From Gemmatimonadaceae bacterium (GTDB lineage: Bacteria; Gemmatimonadota; Gemmatimonadetes; Gemmatimonadales; Gemmatimonadaceae): a stretch of DNA of 64,000 nt. The position numbers and the translations under genes are program-made. The notes beneath the pieces are model-generated. The model made no database searches. It saw nothing but the letters and a program-made list of their open reading frames with translations, and was not told where the DNA came from. The first letter of the stretch is position 1. Each line of letters starts with the position of its first letter. Positions 41,517 through 49,624 of this stretch are shown in pieces. Location of the stretch: assembly GCA_025929535.1 (NCBI GenBank), contig JAICLZ010000008.1:1-64000 (forward strand), read 5' to 3'.

Positions 41517-43007
41517 TCACTGGAGCGAGGTGGTGACCGGTGAGCGGAGCGGAGTCGAAGTGATCGGCCGCCGCCGTCCGAGCACGGCGGATTCCACTTC
41601 GAATGCGGGAAGCGCAGCCCTGGTTTTCAAGCACTCCGCCCCGAACACGCAGAGCAGCACGAGCTCCGTCTCGAGGCCGGTCGGCCCAGCGAAGCCGACG
41701 TCGGTGGCCGAATTCAGAAGCGAAAACACGATCCCGGCGATGAAAGTGACTCGCAGCCACTCGCGCTGCCGATCATCCGCTGCGCCTCGTCGGAGGAACA
41801 GGATGGCCAGCACCGGAATCCAGAGCAGGAGTGTCCCGACGATCCCGACATCCAGCATCGTCTCGATGAATCCGTTGTGAGCGTGCCCCGCCCACGGTCG
41901 CGCCTCGAGCAGCAGCTGGCGCGATGCCTGGTACCCCAACCCCAAGATCGGCCGCTCCGCATACAACGGCACGAGCTCGCTCCACAGCGACGTGCGCCCG
42001 GTGAGACTCTCGAACTCCTCCGGCGACTGGCCGCGCAGCACGACCTCTTGCAACTGTGAGTGGCCGTTGGAGAGATTCACGATGACCGAGTCGATCGTCA
42101 TGCCGGAGGCGTTGAACGCGAGAACGCCAAGGAGCGCCGCAGCGATAACTGCGGTGGCCGTGACGGGCCGCAGCACTTTGATGGCCACGATCAGCCCAAT
42201 CGTGGCGATCACCGCGAACAGAGGGCCGCGCGAGTTCGCGGCCAGGAGGATCACCCCGAGCGGAATCGCATACAGGACTTCCGGAATTCCCAGCCGCCGA
42301 GCGCGCAGGCCATCTCGGGAGAAGATGATTCCCGTGGCGAGCAGCACCAGCGCAATGCCTGTAAAGACCGCAACGGTGATCGGATGCAGCGAGAACCACG
42401 AGAAACGCCGAAAGCCCTGATGATCCGTCGTCGTTCCCTGAAAAGCCGGGAACGCCGCCGCCAGCGCCGCGCACACGAGGACGTAGATGATCACGGCGCT
42501 CGTCAACGCGCGCGTTACGCGCGCGGCGCCGAATGCGGTCACCGTGACGAGCGTGAGGAGCACGAGCGTCGCGAGCTGTGCCGATCGGACAATCGTGAGC
42601 GGGGGTGCGTACGACCACAATGCGGAAATCGCGGTGAACGCGGTGAAGGCCAGCAGGAGGCGCGCCGTGAGCGTGAGGCGCGGCCACCGGAACCGCGTGG
42701 CGGACATGAGGACGAGCGTCATGACTCCGATCAGCGCGTACAATGCGAGCTCGAAGACCACCTGCCCGTCCATCACGTTGTTGACCGTCGCCAGGGCGTC
42801 CCGATTCCTGAACTTGGTCCCCGCAATGGGAATTAGAACGAACGCGAGCGTCATTGCGCGCGCCGGCCACCGGTAGGTGAAGACGAGCAGACCTATGAGC
42901 GCGGTGAGCGCCGGGACGACGAGCAGGATGCGCACGTCGCCGGCCCCCAAAACGCCAAGGGTGGCCAGTGCCAGCACCGCCGCGCCGCCGAGCACGAGGC
43001 GCGTCAT
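41517..43007 (-). CDS. O-antigen ligase/polymerase-like membrane protein
   Basis: 496 residues with about 12 hydrophobic segments. The Wzy_C/O-antigen-ligase signature is near the C-terminus, in the large loop region: PLYAERPILGLGYQASRQLL, then GHAHNGFIETMLDVGIVGTLLL with the key His. Such proteins polymerise or ligate lipid-linked glycans in the periplasm. The ATG at 43007 overlaps the deacetylase stop (ATGA), so it is translationally coupled. Together with the flippase this supports a Wzx/Wzy-like export route. Confidence 0.87.
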   Translation of the reverse strand: MTRLVLGGAAVLALATLGVLGAGDVRILLVVPALTALIGLLVFTYRWPARAMTLAFVLIPIAGTKFRNRDALATVNNVMDGQVVFELALYALIGVMTLVLMSATRFRWPRLTLTARLLLAFTAFTAISALWSYAPPLTIVRSAQLATLVLLTLVTVTAFGAARVTRALTSAVIIYVLVCAALAAAFPAFQGTTTDHQGFRRFSWFSLHPITVAVFTGIALVLLATGIIFSRDGLRARRLGIPEVLYAIPLGVILLAANSRGPLFAVIATIGLIVAIKVLRPVTATAVIAAALLGVLAFNASGMTIDSVIVNLSNGHSQLQEVVLRGQSPEEFESLTGRTSLWSELVPLYAERPILGLGYQASRQLLLEARPWAGHAHNGFIETMLDVGIVGTLLLWIPVLAILFLRRGAADDRQREWLRVTFIAGIVFSLLNSATDVGFAGPTGLETELVLLCVFGAECLKTRAALPAFEVESAVLGRRRPITSTPLRSPVTTSLQ

Positions 43008-43996
43008 GAGGGCTCCGCGAGCACGGGAGAGGCGATCGCCGTATGCGAAGGCAGGCGCTCGTCCCGCACGATCTGCGCCGCGTGTTCGCTCATCGGCACG
43101 AGCGTGAAGTGCTCGGCAAGAACACGGAGGACGGTCCTCGTCAGCTCCAGCTTGCGCCGCGTCGGGAGATCCATGCCGGGGAAGAACTCCAGCCCGCGCA
43201 CCTCGTCGCCGCCCAGCAGATCGAGCGGATGCAGCAGGAAGCTCGGCTGCACCTTCCCCCACCGGCAGGTCGCGATCGCGGTGCGCAGATAGGCGAGCAT
43301 GGCCTTCGTCGATCGCCGCGCCAGGAACAGGAGATAACTCAAGTGAAAAGGCAGCTTCACGAGCGGCATCGTCGTGACCGGAATTTCCAGGAGCGAGCGC
43401 CCGCCTCCCACGTTCCACCGATACGGACGCACCGACCGCAGACCGTCCGTGAACGATCCGAAGAGTCCCCGCCGCCGCTCGCGCTCCTCGGGTGTCAGGG
43501 TTGCGGTCGCGAGGAAATACCAGCGCGCGAGTGGCGCGAGATAGGTCGGCAGCGTGGAGGCATCGTAGCTGTAGCCGCGACGCGCGAGTACCTCGAGCAC
43601 ATTGCTCGACCAGCTGAAACCCGGGCCGCGGTAGCCGATCGGTCGCTGACCGGTGGCGGCCACGATGGCCGCCTCGGCGCGACCGATCTCCTCGTCGATC
43701 CGGTGGACGGGCTCGCGATAGAGCGTGTACTCGTGCCAGAAGGAGTGGTTTCCGACTTCGTGTCCGTGCGCGGCGAGCGACGCAAGTGCCGGCCGATTGG
43801 CCTCGCGAGTCGCGTCGAACCCGACGATGAAGAACGTGATCCGGAGATGCAGCGATTCGAAAAGCTCGAAGGCCAACTCGTAGAACCGCGGCAGGTACGA
43901 GGGATGCTGCTCCCAGGCCGCGTCGCCGTGCGTGCGGAGATACGCCCAGAGGTCATCGGCGTCGAGCGAGAGGCTCGCCAGCGGCACATCTCTCAT
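43004..43996 (-). CDS. Polysaccharide deacetylase
   Basis: A 330-residue NodB-homology protein. The motif 1 acid is in SLDADDLWAY, motif 2 is NHSFWHEY (HxxxH, metal ligands), motif 3 is GYRGPGFSWS with the conserved Arg, and motif 5 is SFLLHPLDLL with the catalytic His. All metal and catalytic residues are present, so it is likely an active zinc or cobalt deacetylase acting on N- or O-acetyl groups of a glycan. No signal peptide is visible, so it may act on the lipid-linked precursor in the cytoplasm. It overlaps both neighbours as ATGA. Confidence 0.88.
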   Translation of the reverse strand: MRDVPLASLSLDADDLWAYLRTHGDAAWEQHPSYLPRFYELAFELFESLHLRITFFIVGFDATREANRPALASLAAHGHEVGNHSFWHEYTLYREPVHRIDEEIGRAEAAIVAATGQRPIGYRGPGFSWSSNVLEVLARRGYSYDASTLPTYLAPLARWYFLATATLTPEERERRRGLFGSFTDGLRSVRPYRWNVGGGRSLLEIPVTTMPLVKLPFHLSYLLFLARRSTKAMLAYLRTAIATCRWGKVQPSFLLHPLDLLGGDEVRGLEFFPGMDLPTRRKLELTRTVLRVLAEHFTLVPMSEHAAQIVRDERLPSHTAIASPVLAEPS

Positions 43997-45360
43997 GACG
44001 GGGATGCCTCCAGGGCTGCGACGCCGGTGCGCACGAGGAGCGCCTCGAGCTCCAGCGCCTTTGCGTTCGCGAGCCCGACGGTCTCGTTCACGTTCAACGT
44101 TCCGTTGGCGATCTGCGCCGAGTTGACGATGAACACGTTCGGCAGCGACGTGCGCGTGGGCGGCAGCAGGCGCTCCGAATAGTCCAGGGTGGAGACGGCA
44201 AGCATCTCGCGGACGCGGGAAAGCTGGAACGACAAGACGTCCTCCGAGCGGAACCGCGGATACATGCGTTCTAGCGCGCGAGTGAACTCGGACGCGATCT
44301 CGGGGTCCGACTTCGCCCAGAAGGGATCGTCCTGAGTGAGATAGCGCGGGAGGTACACGAGGCTGTTCCCCCCGAATCGCTCCCGGTCCACGATCGTCGT
44401 CATCTCGATGACGGCCGTGAATGGCACCCACTCGCTGGTAATGTTTGTGACGTAGTACTCCGCGAGCGGTTTCCGCACCAGCACGCTAGCACAAACAATG
44501 CCCTGGTAAACTACCGAGCGCAGACGCGTGCGCTCCGCCTCCGTCAGCTGCGGGCAGAGTGCAGCGATTCGCGAGCATGGGACCGTGAGAATCACGCTGT
44601 CGAAGCTCCGAGTGGTTCCGTCGGACAGGCGCGCCTCGGCCGCCCCCTCTCGGTCATCGACCTGTTCCACGGCCCGACCGGCCAGCGTCTCCACGCCAAG
44701 CGCCGCGAGGCGCTGCCGAAAAGCCGAGAGAATCGTGTCGTACCCACCCTCGACGTGACCGAACATCTCCCGCTTGAATCCGGAGCGGCGCGCCGCGTAC
44801 AGGCGCGCGATGATCGCCCAGATGAAGGCTGCGCTGGCGATGCGGTAGTTCTCACCCAGCTTGCTGCGGAGCAGCGGCCGCCAAATGCGATCCACGGTGC
44901 GTCGCCCGGAGAGGCGTTCCAGCCATTCCACCACTCCGACGCGCTCGAGGGGCCGCCAGTCCCGTAGCCGTGCGGCATAGAGGATCGTAAACGCGAGTCG
45001 AGCGCGATCCCACAGCGACAACGGTGGAAACGTCAGGAACTCGAACGCATCGGAGAGGGAGTAGAGGCGGTCGTCCACGTAGAAGCCGGTGCGCGTCGTC
45101 CTCCAGAACAACCGGCTGCCGATTCCAAGCTCATCCAGAAGGGCGCGCAGGTTCGCGTCCGAGAGCAGGATCACGTGATAGAAACGGTCCCACGTGAAGC
45201 CCCCGATGGTTTGGGGCGCGGCGAGTCCGCCGGGCGATGGCGCCGCTTCTATGAGCGTCACGCGATGTCCCGCCTGCGAGAGGCGGAGCGCGAGCGTCAT
45301 CCCGAGCATGCCGCCACCCACGATCCCCACCGAGCGGCTCTCGCCTGTCGCCGTCACCAT
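43993..45360 (-). CDS. FAD-dependent oxidoreductase (protoporphyrinogen-oxidase/amine-oxidase-like)
   Basis: 455 residues. The Rossmann dinucleotide fold is at the N-terminus (VGIVGGGMLGMTLALRL, ending LIEAAPSPGGLA), and a second FAD-contact region is near the C-terminus (TSLPNVFIVNSAQIANGT, LNVNETVGLANA). It resembles the flavoprotein amine-oxidase/UDP-galactopyranose-mutase-like group often found in exopolysaccharide operons beside a GT2 gene. The role there is uncertain: sugar or lipid-carrier modification has been suggested. The ATG overlaps the end of the deacetylase-GT2 fusion by 7 bases. Confidence 0.85.
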   Translation of the reverse strand: MVTATGESRSVGIVGGGMLGMTLALRLSQAGHRVTLIEAAPSPGGLAAPQTIGGFTWDRFYHVILLSDANLRALLDELGIGSRLFWRTTRTGFYVDDRLYSLSDAFEFLTFPPLSLWDRARLAFTILYAARLRDWRPLERVGVVEWLERLSGRRTVDRIWRPLLRSKLGENYRIASAAFIWAIIARLYAARRSGFKREMFGHVEGGYDTILSAFRQRLAALGVETLAGRAVEQVDDREGAAEARLSDGTTRSFDSVILTVPCSRIAALCPQLTEAERTRLRSVVYQGIVCASVLVRKPLAEYYVTNITSEWVPFTAVIEMTTIVDRERFGGNSLVYLPRYLTQDDPFWAKSDPEIASEFTRALERMYPRFRSEDVLSFQLSRVREMLAVSTLDYSERLLPPTRTSLPNVFIVNSAQIANGTLNVNETVGLANAKALELEALLVRTGVAALEASPS

Positions 45361-47303
45361 TGCCGCCCCTCCACCGGCGCCTGAGCGGGAGCGGCGGTGC
45401 TGCCGGCCGGCCGTTCACCGAAGGCGCGCAGCCACAGCAACTCCAACATCAGCCCCAGATGTCCGGTGATGGTTCGCATCACCTTCATCTTCGAATAGCC
45501 GAGGACGCGGACATTGAGCGTCGTGGGATACTCGACGATCTTCGATCCGTTCAGGTCGAGCTTCCCCATCATCTCGGCGATGCCGAGAAAGCCTCCACGC
45601 GTCAGGTGCATGTTGAGGACGCGGCTTCGCCGATAGATGCGGAAGCAGCTCGTGTAGGTCCCGAGCTTCTGGTGCAGGAGCTGCCGATAGAGAGCCGAGG
45701 CTCCCTTGGACAACGAGAGTCGCCACGCCGGCACGTTGCGGACGGAACCTTCAGGATGGTACGGCGAGCCGGTGATCATGTCGACATCGTCGCGGAGCAA
45801 GGCGAGCATGTTCCCGAGCTCGTGTGGATCGTACGTGCAGTCGCAGTCGATGGACGCGACGATCTCCGTCGTCGCGGCTCTGATCCCGGTGAGGATCCCG
45901 ATGGCGACTCCGGAGTTGATGGGGTGTCGCATGAGCTGGCAGTTCGCTTTGTCGCCGAACAGCCGGGTGAGCGAGCCCCAGGTGTCGTCCGTACTGCGGT
46001 CGTCCACGAACACGAACTCGAGCTCGTACCGATCCGCGAGGGTCTGCTCGACGCTCTCGAGCGTGTTTGCGAGATACGGGAGCGTGTGCTCCTCGTTGAA
46101 GCACGGAATCACGACCGTAACGGGTGTCCTTGGACCGGCAGATGCGCTGTCGTCCGGAGGTCGGATCGATGCCGAGACGACGGTCACCGCCGACCGGGTC
46201 ACTCCGAGATCAGCCAGGTACGCATCCGGCATGTCGGGCGATGAGTCGTTTTCGGGTGAGTCGTTTTCGGGTGAGTCGTTTTCGGGGCTGATGCCGAGGT
46301 AGTCTCGAATGCCCGTGAAGCGGTAGCGGGCAAGGTAGTACCGGAGCACGTCCGCGAACCGGTCCAGGTGCCGGTAGTAGCGGATTCTCGCGATGAGCGG
46401 TGCCGCCGTGATCTGTGGCTGATCGGGGTCGAGCTCCCAGGTGTGGAAGTACATGGTGAACGGACCGCTGTACTGCCGCTCCCAGCGCGCGACCGCGCGC
46501 CGCACCATGGACTCGGGCAGCTGGCGGAAGTAGTTCCCCGCCCCGATAGGAAAGGCGAGACCCTCGGGACCCAGCGTCGAGATGGGAAACTCCCAAATCC
46601 TGCGCTCTCCGACCACGATCTCATGGGCCAGCCGACGAGACGGTTCCCCGTGGAAGCGGAAGAGGAGCGGCTTGACGCTCGAGTCGTAGCGGTAGCCCTC
46701 TTCCGCGAGCACCTCGAGCGCCCAGACATCGGAGGGTTTGAGCCAGCCGGGGGCACGGTAGCCGACCACGCGCTGACCACTCGCATGCTCGAGCGCCTCG
46801 CGCGAGCGGGCCAGATCGTCGCGGAATTCGGTGGGCGACATCTCTCGCAGGTTGCGCTGGTGGTAGCCCTTGCTCGCAATCTCGTGCCCTCGACGAGCAA
46901 CCTCACGCACGAGCTCGGGGAGGGTGCTGGCCACCCATCCGAGTGTGAAGAAGGTGGCCCGAATGCCGAATTCATCGAGCAGGTCCAGCGCACGCGTCGT
47001 GCTTCGCTCGACGCGCTTCTCGAAGCGGTTCCAATGCGAGCGCGCGATGACCCGCCCGAAGTTGTGGTAATAATCCTCGAGCGCGACGGTCAGAAGATGG
47101 GTACGCCCAGGTACGGCAGAGATCCGGACGTTGCCGCCGGCTCCTAGCCCGGCCGAAGCGTCCTGGGATGCTGTCGTGTCGACGTGCTGGTGCCCTGCGT
47201 CAGTAATCGGTATCGTCTCCTGCACTCTCGACAGCCCAGGTCGAACTCGACTTTCCGGTACTCCGCGCTCGCAGCGCTCTCGATCAGCCGGCGACGGACG
47301 CAT
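45354..47303 (-). CDS. Fusion: polysaccharide deacetylase-like domain + GT2 glycosyltransferase
   Basis: 649 residues in two parts. Residues 65-345 resemble the deacetylase type found in exosortase-linked exopolysaccharide loci (TVALEDYYHNF, GYRAPGWLKPSDVW, MYFHTWELDPDQP). Residues 400-625 are a GT2 family transferase: PVTVVIPCFNEEHTLPY, VDDRSTDDTW, IDCDCTYDP (a DxD-type motif), and GTYTSCFRIYRR. A linker carries three PENDS repeats (15-bp DNA units). In the deacetylase part the usual SHGYxH metal motif reads SKGYHQ, so one or both metal His are lost and activity is uncertain. The start has GGAG 5 bases before the ATG and overlaps the phosphoesterase end by 20 bases. The fusion would couple sugar transfer and deacetylation of the same polymer. 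Confidence 0.9.
   Translation of the reverse strand: MRPSPADRERCERGVPESRVRPGLSRVQETIPITDAGHQHVDTTASQDASAGLGAGGNVRISAVPGRTHLLTVALEDYYHNFGRVIARSHWNRFEKRVERSTTRALDLLDEFGIRATFFTLGWVASTLPELVREVARRGHEIASKGYHQRNLREMSPTEFRDDLARSREALEHASGQRVVGYRAPGWLKPSDVWALEVLAEEGYRYDSSVKPLLFRFHGEPSRRLAHEIVVGERRIWEFPISTLGPEGLAFPIGAGNYFRQLPESMVRRAVARWERQYSGPFTMYFHTWELDPDQPQITAAPLIARIRYYRHLDRFADVLRYYLARYRFTGIRDYLGISPENDSPENDSPENDSSPDMPDAYLADLGVTRSAVTVVSASIRPPDDSASAGPRTPVTVVIPCFNEEHTLPYLANTLESVEQTLADRYELEFVFVDDRSTDDTWGSLTRLFGDKANCQLMRHPINSGVAIGILTGIRAATTEIVASIDCDCTYDPHELGNMLALLRDDVDMITGSPYHPEGSVRNVPAWRLSLSKGASALYRQLLHQKLGTYTSCFRIYRRSRVLNMHLTRGGFLGIAEMMGKLDLNGSKIVEYPTTLNVRVLGYSKMKVMRTITGHLGLMLELLWLRAFGERPAGSTAAPAQAPVEGRQW
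46243..46287 (-). repeat. Three tandem 15-bp repeats in a protein linker
   Basis: Units of GAGTCGTTTTCGGGT (plus-strand reading), the last differing at one base. On the coding strand they give PENDS three times. The copy number should vary between strains by replication slippage, without breaking the frame. Confidence 0.9.
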
Positions 47304-48159
47304 GCCACTCCAGAAACACCACTTCCGGAGGGGCCCCGAGCCTCACCGGGATCTCCACCGTGCCGATCCCTCGCGAGACGTAAAGATCCGGCGCTCCCGC
47401 GCCGGGATACCAGCCCGAAACGTATCGCCCGCTCCCTTTCGGTCGCCAGGGGCACCAACCAAAGAGATTCACCTGGCCTCCATGCGTGTGTCCCGACAGC
47501 ACCAACTGTGGCACCGGAGTGTCGGACTCTCGCCTCGCCGGGCCGGCCGAAGGTCGATCACCGATGACGAGTAGATCACGTTGAATTGGACAATGCGCCA
47601 AAAGCACGTGATTGGAATGTGCGCTGGTACCTCCCAGCGCCGCCTGCACGTCTGGCTTGCCCGCGAGCCAGTCATCCAGGCCCGTGACGAGCAGCTCTGC
47701 GTCACCGACCCGCTGACGGGCCGTTTCGTTGACCAAAAGGCAACAATTATGCCGCCCATAGGTGGCCCGGAGTGCCGACTCATCCACCCCGCTGTAGTAC
47801 TCCCAGTTCCCGAGGACGGCGAATTTTGGCAGCCGTGCATCGAACTGTCCCAGGAACGCATCGAGCACCTCGAGCTTCCCCCTGCGGTCGATGGAATCTC
47901 CCGTGATCAGTAGCACCGAGGGGGGCGAGTGGGCGATGATCTCCGCGGTTTTGCGCTCGCGGACCCCGATCTCCGACAGATGAAGATCGGACAGGTGAGC
48001 GATCGTGATCGGCACGTCGCTGGGCGCCGAACGCTTTCGCACCACTCGGCGCGTCACGAGCACATCGTTCGGCTCCCGCAGGAACGCTTCGCCCCCGAGG
48101 GCCAGCGCCACACCGGCGGCCGGCGCGAGCGACAGGAAGCTGCGGCGGCTGAGCTTCAC
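47284..48159 (-). CDS. Tat-exported metallophosphoesterase
   Basis: 291 residues. The N-terminal MKLSRRSFLSLAPAAGVALAL is a twin-arginine signal. Calcineurin-like motifs: HLSDLHLSEIG (D-x-H), ITGDSIDR (GDxxD), LGNWEYYSG (normally GNH[E/D], here Trp replaces His), LLAHCP, and SGHTHGGQVN. This set resembles the YkuE/UDP-diacylglucosamine-type phosphoesterases that act on phospholipids or nucleotide-lipid substrates. The GTG start at 48159 was chosen because it begins the Tat signal and AAGG lies about 6 bases upstream. It heads the leftward polysaccharide operon. Missing His in GNHE may alter catalysis. The 279 bases before it (48160-48438) separate it from the divergent GT4 gene and must contain the promoters; none was identified. 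Confidence 0.85.
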   Translation of the reverse strand: MKLSRRSFLSLAPAAGVALALGGEAFLREPNDVLVTRRVVRKRSAPSDVPITIAHLSDLHLSEIGVRERKTAEIIAHSPPSVLLITGDSIDRRGKLEVLDAFLGQFDARLPKFAVLGNWEYYSGVDESALRATYGRHNCCLLVNETARQRVGDAELLVTGLDDWLAGKPDVQAALGGTSAHSNHVLLAHCPIQRDLLVIGDRPSAGPARRESDTPVPQLVLSGHTHGGQVNLFGWCPWRPKGSGRYVSGWYPGAGAPDLYVSRGIGTVEIPVRLGAPPEVVFLEWHASVAG

Positions 48160-48438
48160 GGGACCTTCGCTCCGCGAGCACCCTCGGCCTTTCGATGCGC
48201 CTTGCCGAGGCGCCGCGTCAGGCACTCGTCCCTCGTGTCCACGTGCGCTTCGCACCGTCGCAGCTTCATCCCGTAAAGGTACGGGCGCCGATGTCACCGC
48301 AGAAGCGCATGGTGCAGGTGCGTGTCGAGGAATGCCCGGCTAGTATTCGCACGCACTCCTTGCGTCACGCGCGCCGAGGGATGAGGTGGTCCTTTGCACA
48401 CGGCACATTTCGGCCTCGGCCCCTCTCGAGACTGCGCC

Positions 48439-49608
48439 ATGAGAATCGTCCTTGCGCACAACTCCTACTTGCAGCGGGGGGGCGAGGACATCGTCGTGGA
48501 CGCCGAAGCCGCCCTGCTCCGAGGCATGGGGCACGAAGTGGTCGAGTTTCGGGTCGACAATCGAGGGCTCAACGCGAGCTCACGGATGCGCACGGCAGCA
48601 TCCGCCATCTGGTCCTTCGATTCGAAGGCGCGCCTGGCGCGGGTCCTCGCGGATGTGCAGCCGCAGGTCTGTCACTTTCACAACACCTTTCCGCTCATCT
48701 CGCCCTCGGCGTACCGCGCGTGCCGAGCTGCAACGGTCGCTGTCGTCCAGACGCTGCACAACTACCGGCTCGTCTGCCCCGCGGCCACGCTCTTTCGCGA
48801 CGGGCACCCGTGCATCGAATGCCGTGACCGATCCGTACCGTGGCCGGGCGTGATGCACGCGTGCTATCGCTCGAGCCGCGCTGCGACGGCGGCAGTCGCC
48901 GCGATGCTCGTCACGCATCGCGCGCTGGGAACGTGGCAGCGCGACGTGGATGTCTACATTACGCCAAGCGAGTTCGCGCGATCGATGTTCCTCTCGGCGG
49001 GATTCGCGCCCGACCACGTCTTTGCCAAGCCGAATTTCCTGCCCTTGGATCCGGGAGTGGGCGAACATCGCGGTGGGTACGCACTCTTTGTCGGACGGCT
49101 CACGGAGGACAAGGGCATCCTCACCCTTCTCGAGGCGTGGCGGGACATCGGTGAGCAGCTGCCGCTGAAAGTGGTCGGCACGGGGCCACTCGCCCACCAT
49201 CCCTATGGCGAGCAGCGGGGCGTCGAGTGGCTGGGGGAGCGCGGACGGGACGAGGTCTTCGCGCTCATGCGTGACGCCACCCTGCTGGTCTTTCCCTCCA
49301 TCTGGTTCGAGACCTTCGGACTCACCATCATCGAGGCGTTCGCCACCGGCTTACCGGTCGTCGCCAGTCGCCTCGGCACGGCGCTCGAGTTGATCGAGCA
49401 CGGTGTCACCGGCCTCCACTTCACAGCTGGGGACGCGCAGGACCTGGCGCGGTCCGTCCAGCACGCGCTCGGTGACACCGACGGATTGGCGGCGCTCGGG
49501 CGACGCGGTCGTCTCGAATTCGAGCGAAAGTTCACCGCCGCGGCAACCTATGAGCTCCAGATGCAGATCTATCAGCGAGCCATCGAGCGGCGGACGACGA
49601 CGTCCTGA
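48439..49608 (+). CDS. GT4-family glycosyltransferase
   Basis: A 389-residue GT-B enzyme. It starts MRIVLAHNSYLQRGGEDIVV, with the donor-acceptor loop Gly pair. Cys residues in TLHNYRLVCPAATLFRDG and CIECRDRS are usual for this subgroup. The C-terminal donor site is GYALFVGRLTEDKGILTLL, with IWFETFGLTIIEAFATGLPV carrying the E-x7-E motif. It is divergent from the leftward operon and ends 16 bases from the convergent NRPS. Sugar and acceptor are unknown. Confidence 0.9.
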   Translation: MRIVLAHNSYLQRGGEDIVVDAEAALLRGMGHEVVEFRVDNRGLNASSRMRTAASAIWSFDSKARLARVLADVQPQVCHFHNTFPLISPSAYRACRAATVAVVQTLHNYRLVCPAATLFRDGHPCIECRDRSVPWPGVMHACYRSSRAATAAVAAMLVTHRALGTWQRDVDVYITPSEFARSMFLSAGFAPDHVFAKPNFLPLDPGVGEHRGGYALFVGRLTEDKGILTLLEAWRDIGEQLPLKVVGTGPLAHHPYGEQRGVEWLGERGRDEVFALMRDATLLVFPSIWFETFGLTIIEAFATGLPVVASRLGTALELIEHGVTGLHFTAGDAQDLARSVQHALGDTDGLAALGRRGRLEFERKFTAAATYELQMQIYQRAIERRTTTS

Positions 49609-49624
49609 GGACACGACCGCGCTG

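Noticed and set aside
46243..46287. Possible CRISPR-like repeat
   Set aside because: The 15-bp units are directly adjacent with no spacers, and they encode an in-frame PENDS linker. No CRISPR array or cas gene was seen in the window.
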